DNA of 64,000 nt from an uncultured Gammaproteobacteria bacterium (GTDB lineage: Bacteria > Pseudomonadota > Gammaproteobacteria > CAMYKB01), in NCBI GenBank assembly GCA_947258875.1, contig CAMYKB010000004.1:85029-149028 (forward strand), in the 5' to 3' direction. Positions within the stretch are counted from its first letter, which is position 1, and each line of letters opens with the position of its first letter. Shown here piece by piece: positions 41,472-49,727 of this stretch. The notes beneath the pieces are model-generated. The model was not told the DNA's origin and ran no database searches. It was given only the letters and a program-made list of their open reading frames with translations. The position numbers were made by a program, and so were the translations under genes.

Positions 41472-42060
41472 TCATACCTCTATCGCAACTTGGTCAAGTA
41501 TGCTTGGCTTCGAGTTATCCTGCTCCACTGTAAGTAACAATTCAGTGAGTTCATTGGCGGGTAAAGGTTTGCTGAATGGATAGCCTTGCATCTCTTCACA
41601 TCCATGTTGCCGCAAAAATAGCCAATTGTTGTTCAGTTTCCACACTTTCAGCAATAACCTTCAAATCCAGACTATGCGACATCGCTATGATGATTTTGGT
41701 AATCGTGACATCCTTGGAATAGTTGGCAATATCATTGATAGAAGATCGGTCAATTTTCAAGGTATCAAATGAGAAACGATTCAAATAACCCAATGAAAAA
41801 TAGCCGGTGCGAAATCATCGGCGGATAAGCCGATACCCATTTCTTTAATTTCACGCAATGTCGTAATCGTTTCCTCGGCATTCTGCATAATAATAGTTTC
41901 TGTAAGTTCTATCTCGAAATCAACTGGATTGATTCCGGATACGGATAATGCGCGCTTGATAGCTTGCGTTTACGCACCCTGACGAAATTGCCGACTGGAT
42001 ACATTTGCCGCTACACGCAAATTCTGAATACCAGTGAGTATGAGATAGCCAGTTAATGGT
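41472..42060 (-). pseudogene. Degraded EAL domain (c-di-GMP phosphodiesterase) gene
   Basis: On the reverse strand a recognisable EAL domain is broken into three frames. The order from its N-terminal side is NLRVAANVSSRQFRQG, an in-frame TAA at 41970-41972, IELTETIIMQNAEE, KEMGIGLSADDF, a lost base at about 41806-41813 that shifts FGTGY out of frame, GYLNRFSFDTLKIDR, VIAESVETEQQLA, an extra base near 41615, then FLRQHGCEEMQGYPFSKPLP. The upstream part beyond 42060 is not recognisable. With three lesions and no intact start the gene should be inactive. The parent was probably a GGDEF-EAL or PAS-EAL protein. Confidence 0.85.
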
Positions 42061-42258
42061 TATCCTTTAACCCAGATATATTATTGGCTGGGGCGAGAAT
42101 TTCTTTATAGCAAATAGTTTTTGGGAAAAATTCTGGTAGACCTGGCCGTTTACACCAATGAGTAGTGATTTAATCCTCCTGGTTTTATAAGTTCGATATC
42201 TACTTCATCAGTCAACCAACTTTAGGCGGATCTGGAATGCTGTCTGGGCTTTATCATT

Positions 42259-45200
42259 TCACGGCGAATCATGTGCACCCATGTAAGTGCCAACTGACAG
42301 TCCTACATAAAGAGCATCACGATCGAATGAGTCGAGTTCCAGTCGTCCAAACCAGTGGGTTGTGAAACGCCATTGTGCGCCGATACCAACTGCAAGCTGT
42401 GTTGAAGTTTGTTTATCAAAATTCACGCGATTATCGTTTACATCATTTGCTATGGACGACATGCCGGCTTTGGCATAAAGATTCCATCTGGAGTCTGGTG
42501 CGCGCAACCAGTAACCAGCATATAGTGAGAGGACATCATAGCTGATGCCGGGAGAGCCGGTGATTGCCGGGTTCTGATTATCTAGTCTGGCCTTGCCTGC
42601 ATCGGTATAAGCAAGTTCAGCAAACCACCGAGGCTTAAAGTGGTATCCCAGCATCACTTTATATCCATGACTGCTGTCATCAGCGGTGTGCCAGCCGTTG
42701 GATTCTCCTTGCGGATCCACGTGCGTCAGCCCCAGACCGGCAGCAAGATACCAGCACGCGAAATCCACGTGCTGATTACTGGGGTTGCATTCACTGGCAA
42801 CAACGGGTTCGGCAACTATACTCGACACGCACAGGCAGGCGGCCAGCACCACTGGGAGAGAGCCGCTTTGCGGGCGGTAGCGCAGAGCCAACAGTACGCT
42901 GAGCAGCATGAGGCTTAATAGGCCCAGACTGCCGGTTCCACTACCTGTGATTGCGGTTTCCAGTCCACTATCGTTTTGTAGGTAGTCAGGAATACCATCA
43001 CTATCGAAATCACCGTTTTCTAGCAGGTCGCTGATGCCGTCGCCATCACTGTCGGCGTCCTGATAGTTGGCTAAATCGTCACCATCGGTATCTGTCGGTA
43101 TATAGCCGGTGCCGCTGCTGCTGTTTTGTACCAGAGGATCGACAATATCCAGCAAACCATCCTGATCCATATCTACAGTCGTATCTAGAATGCCATCACC
43201 ATTGGTGTCCACTGTGTTGGCGTCAGGCGCTGATTCGCCAAGGTCGGTGATGCCGTCGTTATCACTATCCAGATCCAGAAAATCAGGGTAGCTATCGAGA
43301 TCAGTATCGACGGGCAGCATATTGATCGAAACGCTATCGGCCAGGCCATCGCCGTTAGTATCAGAGATATCGTCGAGCTTACCATCGGCGTCGCTGTCCA
43401 CGTTGCCGTTACCGGCGCCTTCGATGCTGTCCGGGATGCCATCGTTATCGCTATCCAGATCTAATCGATCCACAATACCGTCGCCATCCGTGTCGACATC
43501 GTTGCCACCCGCTGACTCGATGTTATCCGGAATTCCGTCGTTGTCGTCGTCCAGATCAAGACTGTCGAAGACATTGTCGCCGTCGCTGTCCACCGCGCCA
43601 ACACCCGGGGTTGCCATATTGCTATCGATCACATCAGGCACACCGTCACCGTCACTATCGGTGGTATTTACCGCATCGATCTGGCCATCGCCATCATTAT
43701 CGAAGACCTCTGCATCGGTGCCGACGATATCGTTGGTGCCATCGTTATCACTGTCGAGGTCGAGGTAATCAGGACCGCCAAGGGCATCGGTGTTCGGTGG
43801 CATAACGGTAGTTGTACCATCATCAACAAAGCCATCGGCATTATCATCTGTCAAGCCAGCCTCGGTTACATCGAGTACCCCGTCATTATCACTATCCAGG
43901 TCCTGATGGTTCGGTACACCATCATTGTCGAAATCCGGTGCACTGGCATCGTCGATACCGTCACCATTGGCATCGACACCACCGGTTTGGTCGACATCGA
44001 AGGTATCGTCAATACCATCCAGATCGGTATCCACACCACTGGCAGCGGTTTCGATGCTGTCCGGGATACCGTCACCGTCGCTGTCGGTTTCGAGATAGTT
44101 CGGTATGCCATCGGCGTCGCTGTCATTTCCCGTGGCTAAGGCGTCCGGTACGCCATCGTTGTTGCTGTCCGGGTCGAGATGATCCGGGATACCATCGGCA
44201 TCACTGTCAGTCGGTGTGAGGCTGTCATCAATGCCGTCACCATTAAGGTCCATACCGCCGGTTTGGTCGGCATCGATGGCGTCATCGATGCCGTCGCTAT
44301 CAATATCACTGCCGGTGAGTGGTGGCGTGGAGCTGTCTTCGGTGTCATCTGGTATGCCATCGTTGTCCGAATCCGTATCCTTGTAATCAGCAATGCCGTC
44401 ACCATCGCTGTCGACATTGCTTTCGACGATATCCGCAATACCGTCGCCGTCGCTATCATTATCAAGGTGATCGGGTACGCCGTCGCCATCGAGATCCGAG
44501 GGTGCCAGGGCATCGTCAATACCATCGCTATTGGCATCGACACCACCGGTGTTGTCGACATCGATGGCATCATCAATGCCGTCGCCATCGCTGTCGTTGC
44601 CGGTAAGTGGTGGCAATCCGCTATCTTCATCGCTATCCGCAATACCATCGTTATCGGAGTCTGTATCCAGATAATCAGGTAAGCCATCTCCATCTGTATC
44701 CGTCATCCCTTCAACTGCATCCGGTATACCGTCATTATCGCTATCCAGGTCGATATTGACGTTGAAATTCACAACACGTTTGTTTGCGTCAGCGTCAGAA
44801 ACTGCGGCGGTGAATATATAGCTGCCTTCACTGATGGGCGACGTCGTTGAACAACTCCAGGTGTTGTCAGGTGTGCCACTTACTGTCGTCGCAGTGCAAA
44901 CTTGACCGCCAAGGTTGTCATTAACGGTAACAGTGCTTCCCGCAGGCTGGTCAGTGGTGCCACTGAAGGCCGGGAAGCTGTTATTCGTCGGCCCGACATT
45001 ATTGGCAGTCAGGTTTGGTAAAGTGTTGGTATATGTGACGTTGTCGCTGGCCTGTGGTGCAGCGTTCCCGGATACGTCATTGACATCAGCAGTTACTGTT
45101 ATGGCGCCGTTATTCAGGTTGCTGACATCAACCGTAGAAGTCGTCCAGTTGCCGCCCGAAACCGTTGCGTTTGTGGTTACCGGGGAATTACTGCCATCGC

Positions 45201-46740
45201 TGAAGCTGACCGTAACACTCTGTCCATCTTCAGCGTCAGTAGTGCCGCTAACGGCAACGGTAGACGCTTCGGTCTGGCTATAGACATCATCGCCGGCGCT
45301 GCCATTGTCTGTGATAGCCAGTGTCGGCGCGGCAACGTCCTTGTCTGCGCTCTGTGTGGCGGAATCGACATTGCCAGCGATATCCGTTTGGCTGACGTTG
45401 ATCGCCAGGGCATTGCTGCCATCGGCTATCGAGCTGACATCGAAATTGGTGTTCCATACGCCGTTGGTACAACTCAGTGCCTGGGGTGAAGGTGTCGAAC
45501 CGGCGATACTGACTGTGACATCCCCGTCACCATTTGTACAGCTGCCGCCGACCGGGTAGTTGCTTGCGTTGGAGGAATTGGCTATCGGGGCGCTGGTGAT
45601 AGTAACAGTAGGTGCTGTCGTGTCCACCACAAGTTCGTTACTCGTGGTATCACTGCTGCTATTGCCGGCGGCATCGGTACTGGTGACCGCCACATCATAA
45701 CTGGCGTCGGTGAGGGCATTGCCCGCTGCTACGGTAATACTCCAGCTGCCCGTGCCGCTGGCGGTGGTGGAATAGCTCACACCATTGATCACCACGTCAA
45801 TCGTGCTGTTCGCTTCGGCACTGCCACTGACAGTGGGCGTGCTGTCATTGGTTATTTGGCTGGTAACCGTCGGGGCAGGTGGTGCTGTGATGTCAATCAC
45901 ACCGGTTGAATCAACCGGGTCACTGAATAGACCAAGGTCCACAAAAGTTTGACTCCAGTCGTCGGTATTACTGTTTCCTATGCCGTTAAAATCCGAATTC
46001 AATGAATTGGTTTGGGTGGCTGTTACAGAAACGAACCTCAACTGGGTCGTAGGCGTGAAAGTGATGCCCTGGGCGCCAAGGAAGGCATCCAGATCCGAAA
46101 CCTGAATGGAAAAACTGACAAAGACATCTGTATTGCTGTCTGAGTTTATGTCAGTGTTGCCATCCCAGTCAGGGTCATTTGCTGCAGAAACCGCGGCAAA
46201 ATTGTAATTGCTTACAGTTTGTACATAGCTGGTGTATGGAGTGTTTGCAATATCTGTAGTGCTGGGTGATATGTTGAGATCAGTGCCGGTGGCCCATATT
46301 GCCGTATTGCCGGCACCGGAACTCACCATGCCATCGAGTTGGTCGTCACCATTGGCATCAAATCCAAAAAAGACATAAGATGAATGGCTGGCTTTGGTTT
46401 CATCGCCAATACGTAGTCTGAACGAAAGAATGTCGTCGAGCTCGGGATCTACACCTGCCGTGGTGCCGTTGTCATCATAATTGATATAAAACGAGGCGTG
46501 GATGGTGTTACCGACTATTTCGGTACCAGCTTTGTTCGCCTGAGTATCTCCTGTAGCGTCAAATTTCACCCCTTTGGTGAGAGCTGTCCATTCTGTATTA
46601 CCAACCAAATCTGTTGCGGCGAATGTCGTTATTGGAATAACAGTGAGCACGATCCCCAGTATTCTTAGTATCATTTTTTCCATATTCCACATAACAATAT
46701 ATCCCGATGATTTGTCTGATGCGCACAGGAAGCTAGTCAC
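42259..46740 (-). CDS. Giant surface protein: Ig-like domains, thrombospondin type 3 repeats and C-terminal beta-barrel
   Basis: A 1493-residue secreted or outer-membrane protein. A signal peptide (MILRILGIVLTVIPITTFAA) lies near residues 23-42; ATGs at 46740, 46692, 46683 and 46674 are possible starts. Residues 43-290 form a beta-rich unit. About 290-655 are Ig-like bacterial domains (APTVTSQITNDSTPTVSG and similar). About 660-1250 are calcium-binding thrombospondin type 3 repeats of the DSDGDGIPD type, including a longer unit (TGGxDxNxDGIDD) seen at least four times. Residues 1266-1316 hold a hydrophobic, sorting-signal-like segment and a second signal-like stretch with LAAC. Residues 1317-1493 resemble an OmpA-like eight-stranded barrel. 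Adhesion or calcium-dependent surface binding is likely but unproven. Confidence 0.75.
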   Translation of the reverse strand: MTSFLCASDKSSGYIVMWNMEKMILRILGIVLTVIPITTFAATDLVGNTEWTALTKGVKFDATGDTQANKAGTEIVGNTIHASFYINYDDNGTTAGVDPELDDILSFRLRIGDETKASHSSYVFFGFDANGDDQLDGMVSSGAGNTAIWATGTDLNISPSTTDIANTPYTSYVQTVSNYNFAAVSAANDPDWDGNTDINSDSNTDVFVSFSIQVSDLDAFLGAQGITFTPTTQLRFVSVTATQTNSLNSDFNGIGNSNTDDWSQTFVDLGLFSDPVDSTGVIDITAPPAPTVTSQITNDSTPTVSGSAEANSTIDVVINGVSYSTTASGTGSWSITVAAGNALTDASYDVAVTSTDAAGNSSSDTTSNELVVDTTAPTVTITSAPIANSSNASNYPVGGSCTNGDGDVTVSIAGSTPSPQALSCTNGVWNTNFDVSSIADGSNALAINVSQTDIAGNVDSATQSADKDVAAPTLAITDNGSAGDDVYSQTEASTVAVSGTTDAEDGQSVTVSFSDGSNSPVTTNATVSGGNWTTSTVDVSNLNNGAITVTADVNDVSGNAAPQASDNVTYTNTLPNLTANNVGPTNNSFPAFSGTTDQPAGSTVTVNDNLGGQVCTATTVSGTPDNTWSCSTTSPISEGSYIFTAAVSDADANKRVVNFNVNIDLDSDNDGIPDAVEGMTDTDGDGLPDYLDTDSDNDGIADSDEDSGLPPLTGNDSDGDGIDDAIDVDNTGGVDANSDGIDDALAPSDLDGDGVPDHLDNDSDGDGIADIVESNVDSDGDGIADYKDTDSDNDGIPDDTEDSSTPPLTGSDIDSDGIDDAIDADQTGGMDLNGDGIDDSLTPTDSDADGIPDHLDPDSNNDGVPDALATGNDSDADGIPNYLETDSDGDGIPDSIETAASGVDTDLDGIDDTFDVDQTGGVDANGDGIDDASAPDFDNDGVPNHQDLDSDNDGVLDVTEAGLTDDNADGFVDDGTTTVMPPNTDALGGPDYLDLDSDNDGTNDIVGTDAEVFDNDGDGQIDAVNTTDSDGDGVPDVIDSNMATPGVGAVDSDGDNVFDSLDLDDDNDGIPDNIESAGGNDVDTDGDGIVDRLDLDSDNDGIPDSIEGAGNGNVDSDADGKLDDISDTNGDGLADSVSINMLPVDTDLDSYPDFLDLDSDNDGITDLGESAPDANTVDTNGDGILDTTVDMDQDGLLDIVDPLVQNSSSGTGYIPTDTDGDDLANYQDADSDGDGISDLLENGDFDSDGIPDYLQNDSGLETAITGSGTGSLGLLSLMLLSVLLALRYRPQSGSLPVVLAACLCVSSIVAEPVVASECNPSNQHVDFACWYLAAGLGLTHVDPQGESNGWHTADDSSHGYKVMLGYHFKPRWFAELAYTDAGKARLDNQNPAITGSPGISYDVLSLYAGYWLRAPDSRWNLYAKAGMSSIANDVNDNRVNFDKQTSTQLAVGIGAQWRFTTHWFGRLELDSFDRDALYVGLSVGTYMGAHDSP

Positions 46741-47260
46741 AACATCACGCTACTCTGGTGATTGTCGTGTGCCCACATCTAATGTGTGCGATGTTATTGT
46801 CGAGGCAAAATACGTGCCGTGGTTATATGTATCGGCGGGAATCATATTATCTGTATATGAAATATCATATAATTCATAAAGATAAGTAGAAGGGTTTGCG
46901 GGTGACTGGGTTGCTGAAACCTGGGCCCCTTAACCAGATTGTGTCAAAGATTTGTCAATTGCTTTTGCTGAACTTGATGTTTTATTGACAACAGCCATTC
47001 AGCGGGGGGCGGTAACGAAATGCGCATACACTAATATATCGATTGTGCAAAAGTGTATGCATCGAAAACTGATTTGTTACTGGTTGTTTCGGGCCAACAC
47101 GATGTCATCGTGTGTGTGCAATTACGTTAACCAGACATGCTCATGCGATTGCTGCCACCAAGAATTAGAATAGAGATGTAAAAAAATGGCTTTTTTTGCA
47201 AAAAATCAATAAGGAGCGCGCGCATGCAACCAATCAGCGTGTCGTCAGCATCCAAGAGCA
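46741..47260. other. Gene-free stretch with two palindromes
   Basis: No convincing gene is present; a short open frame at 46952-47173 is cysteine-rich and resembles nothing. TATATGA-AATA-TCATATA at 46854-46871 is a perfect dyad about 110-180 bases upstream of the giant protein's possible starts and could be an operator. ACACGATG-T-CATCGTGT at 47097-47113 is a second perfect palindrome. Neither is matched elsewhere in the window. Confidence 0.35.
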
Positions 47261-47294
47261 AAAAAAACCGGATGGTGAAGAATGCACCATCCGG
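47261..47294 (-). terminator. Terminator of the rhodanese gene
   Basis: On the reverse strand a perfect 10-base stem, CCGGATGGTG/CACCATCCGG (47285-47294 with 47268-47277), encloses a seven-base loop and is followed by seven T residues. It lies about 40 bases after the stop of the sulfurtransferase gene. Confidence 0.9.
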
Positions 47295-47332
47295 TGTAAT
47301 CTGATGGTATCAGATCACATACGCACAACTAC

Positions 47333-48352
47333 TCAGCGTTTTGCAGCTTCAAGTTTTTTCACTTTCTTTTCGAGGTTTTTGACTTTCTTGTTCATGCCGG
47401 CGAAGTTGTACCACTGTTCGTTGGCGACCGGAAAGGCCAGCTGAGAACCATACACCCGCCATGACTCATCCCAGTTCGCCGGATCCTTAAACCCAAGCAA
47501 CCTCAGTTGCAGATAAGTCAGAGTGGAGCGCGTACCGGTCTGGCAATATGCAATCGTGCGTGCATTTTTATCCAGAGAACCAAATGCCTTGTTTGCAGCA
47601 TCTGGATCCAGAACTGCAACTGCTTTCATTTTCCCGGTCTTACGGTCTTTCTCCTGTAGCAAGGAGGTCAAATGCGACACATTAACCGTTGTGTTTGGTA
47701 CATAGCCCCCCCTGATCGCGCGGATATCTTTCCCAGCATGCTCCTTTTCGGAACGGGAGTCGACCACCTGTACCCCGGTCTTATCACCGGATGCGATTTC
47801 CAGTACCTCGTCTGTTGTTGCGTAACGCGAGGCCTTGGGGCTGGCGACAAATGTAGCTGCAGCCTTTTTGACCGGTTTATTATCCAGCCGGTAGCCCGCC
47901 TTGCGCCAGGCATCTATGCCGCCATTTAGCACATGGGCTTTATCATGACCCAAGTATTCCATTATCCAGAAGCCCACCGTTGCGTCGGTTAATGTACCCA
48001 AACCTTCATGATAGAACACAACATGCGTATTGTTGCCGATCCCCACTTTGCCAAGCAGTTTTTCGTACTTACCTTTATCCTGAAAAACCCTAGCGGTGGA
48101 ATCGCGAAGCGCCTTTTTACAACGTTTTCCTAAACTAATGGCGCCGGGGATATGCCCAGCGGCATAGTCTTTCAGGTCTCGGCAGTCAACCACTACCCAG
48201 TCATCCTTGTCGATGTTCTTTTTGACGGTTTCCGGGCTTGCCAGAAGATCCGGGTTAGCCCACTGGGCGGCCGTGGCCATGCCGGCCCAGCCAATCAGCA
48301 GAAAAAACACAATTACTGATCTTAAAAACCACCAACTTTGCAATCTACTCAT
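47333..48352 (-). CDS. Periplasmic thiosulfate/3-mercaptopyruvate sulfurtransferase (tandem rhodanese)
   Basis: A 339-residue exported sulfurtransferase. A signal peptide covers about residues 1-29 (cut after ATAA). Two rhodanese domains follow. The N-terminal one (about 35-155) has no cysteine in its loop (FYHEGLGT) and is structural. The C-terminal one has the active-site loop AYCQTGTRS with Cys270. A lysine-rich coiled coil (KKVKNLEKKVKKLEAAK) ends the protein. It would take sulfane sulfur from thiosulfate or mercaptopyruvate in the periplasm. A strong terminator follows. It diverges from the GT2 gene, with a shared upstream gap carrying an operator-like dyad, and neighbours a YeeE/TusA/DsrE set, which supports a sulfur-transfer role. 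Confidence 0.88.
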   Translation of the reverse strand: MSRLQSWWFLRSVIVFFLLIGWAGMATAAQWANPDLLASPETVKKNIDKDDWVVVDCRDLKDYAAGHIPGAISLGKRCKKALRDSTARVFQDKGKYEKLLGKVGIGNNTHVVFYHEGLGTLTDATVGFWIMEYLGHDKAHVLNGGIDAWRKAGYRLDNKPVKKAAATFVASPKASRYATTDEVLEIASGDKTGVQVVDSRSEKEHAGKDIRAIRGGYVPNTTVNVSHLTSLLQEKDRKTGKMKAVAVLDPDAANKAFGSLDKNARTIAYCQTGTRSTLTYLQLRLLGFKDPANWDESWRVYGSQLAFPVANEQWYNFAGMNKKVKNLEKKVKKLEAAKR

Positions 48353-48621
48353 AACACACCTCTCACTTAATCATCCGCCATTGAGTCTTACTGTCATAAG
48401 CCGTTGTAGAAGCAAATCCGAAGTTACCGCGTCACTGTCACCTGGTGCGTAGCTGAATTTGTGTAAATTCTACAAACTGCTTGGCCATCAACAAAAAAAC
48501 CCGGGACCCAATCGGTGGAGAAAGAATAATGTAGCGCCCCATTCGGACCACGCCTGACTTGCACGGCTCGCCCGCCAACGCCCAGGGTTTATATATCTAT
48601 ACTCTGGTTGTTCCTGCAGGG
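48353..48621. other. Divergent control region between rhodanese and GT2 genes
   Basis: This part of the 376-base gap contains no supported gene. It holds the rhodanese leader, then AAAAAACCCGGGACCC near 48495 and a GC-rich patch to 48590. I see no convincing promoter hexamers for the rhodanese gene. The dyad described at 48622-48643 lies at its right edge. Confidence 0.35.
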
Positions 48622-48643
48622 AAATGATGTATTGACATCATTT
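48622..48643. promoter_or_regulatory. Operator-like dyad AAATGATGT-N4-ACATCATTT, copy 1
   Basis: A perfect inverted repeat with nine-base arms and a four-base centre (ATTG). The same eight inner arm bases, spacer length and trailing TTTT recur at 58721-58742. Toward the GT2 gene, GATAAA (48662) or TAAACT (48664) lies about 30 bases from the dyad centre, so the centre would sit near -41 or -42. Identity of the arms and spacing is seen directly; activator binding is inferred. Confidence 0.7.
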
Positions 48644-48728
48644 TGACGCCATACGAGAAGGGATAAACTATATGAGAAATATACACATACATTTCACGGG
48701 TAAGAGGTATCACTAAATCGCAACGAAC

Positions 48729-49727
48729 ATGAACAACTTGATCTCGGTCATTATTCCCAACTATAACAGCGTGGCCACCATTGACCGGTGCCTGCGGGCT
48801 GTTTTGGCCACAAATTATCCGAATCTTGAGATAATCGTGGTCGATGACGCGTCGTCTGACGCGTCGGTACAACATATCAAGCGTTATCCGGTCCAATTAT
48901 TACGCCTGCCTCAACACGGCGGCGCTTCCATGGCGCGCAATACAGGCGCCGCGCACAGCCGGGGTGACATCCTTTTTTTTACCGATGCAGACTGTGTGCT
49001 ACTTCCGGATACCTTGCGCAAGGCCAGTGAGGCCATAGCCAGGGCGGATACACATGCGGTTATTGGCGGTACCTATACACGCCAACCTGCAGACAAGCGG
49101 TTTTTCAGTCAGTTTCAATCTATATTTGTGCATTATTCTGAAACTAAAAACGCATGTAATCCGGACTATATCGCCACACACGCGATGGTGGTCGATTCAA
49201 AAACCTTCCAAAAAAGTGGGGGTTTTTCTGAGAACTTTCTGCCTATTCTGGAGGATGTTGAATTCAGTCATCGTTTACGCAGGGGCGGCTATCACCTACA
49301 TGTAGATTCGGAGATATTGGTCCGTCATATCTTTAATTTTTCGTTGTTCCGCTCGTTGCGTAATGCGTTGCGAAAGTCGATGTATTGGACAATATATTCT
49401 ATTGATAACCGAGATCTGTTGTCGGATTCAGGCACAGCCTCGGTGGAATTAAAGGTCAATGTCTGCAGCTGGTTTATGTGTTTGATCCTTATCACGTTAC
49501 TACAGACCTCTGTACTGCTGTTACCAGCCATCTCATTGTTGTACGCAGCCAATCTGACAATCAATCGACGCCTGCTCATGGTATTTTACAAGGTGCATGG
49601 CCCGGTCTTTTTCCTGTGTGCAACACTGTACTACCTTGCCCTGTATCCATTAGCCGTCGGTATAGGTACTTTGATAGGCGTCTTGGGCTATCCATTCCGA
49701 ATGCGGCAGTTGAAGGAATCTGTCTGA
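48729..49727 (+). CDS. Family 2 glycosyltransferase with C-terminal membrane helices
   Basis: A 332-residue inverting glycosyltransferase. The GT-A fold opens ISVIIPNYNSVATIDRCLRAVL, with the nucleotide-binding DDASSDAS and the DxD-type motif in FFTDADCVL (about residues 78-86). ILEDVEFSHRLRRGG is the acceptor-side ED/LxRxG motif. Two or three hydrophobic helices at about 235-320 anchor it to the inner membrane with the active site in the cytoplasm, typical of transferases acting on lipid acceptors. The stop shares one base with the radical SAM gene start (TGATG), so the two are translationally coupled. The dyad at 48622 lies about 100 bases upstream. Confidence 0.88.
   Translation: MNNLISVIIPNYNSVATIDRCLRAVLATNYPNLEIIVVDDASSDASVQHIKRYPVQLLRLPQHGGASMARNTGAAHSRGDILFFTDADCVLLPDTLRKASEAIARADTHAVIGGTYTRQPADKRFFSQFQSIFVHYSETKNACNPDYIATHAMVVDSKTFQKSGGFSENFLPILEDVEFSHRLRRGGYHLHVDSEILVRHIFNFSLFRSLRNALRKSMYWTIYSIDNRDLLSDSGTASVELKVNVCSWFMCLILITLLQTSVLLLPAISLLYAANLTINRRLLMVFYKVHGPVFFLCATLYYLALYPLAVGIGTLIGVLGYPFRMRQLKESV

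Noticed and set aside
43322..44682. Several long open frames on the forward strand across the thrombospondin-repeat region
   Set aside because: They are antisense reflections of the GAT/GAC-rich repeat array; their products are low-complexity (RHHRRYR, SPSLS) and lack starts with ribosome-binding sites.
42259..46740. A CRISPR array or tandem DNA repeat in the 43-44.7 kb region
   Set aside because: The repetition is protein-coding and varies in unit length and sequence, with no constant repeat or unique spacers.
46952..47173. Open frame of 73 codons, rich in cysteine, in the gap upstream of the giant surface protein
   Set aside because: No ribosome-binding site, no recognisable motif, and composition like non-coding DNA. 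The cysteines arise from TGT/TGC-rich sequence.
48632..48637. Perfect TTGACA inside dyad copy 1 as a -35 element
   Set aside because: No -10 lies 16-18 bases downstream; the match arises from the dyad centre.
49478..49726. A longer form of the radical SAM protein starting inside the GT2 gene
   Set aside because: The extra residues lie in the wrong frame of GT2 membrane helices and lack family similarity; ATG 49727 gives the TGATG coupling.
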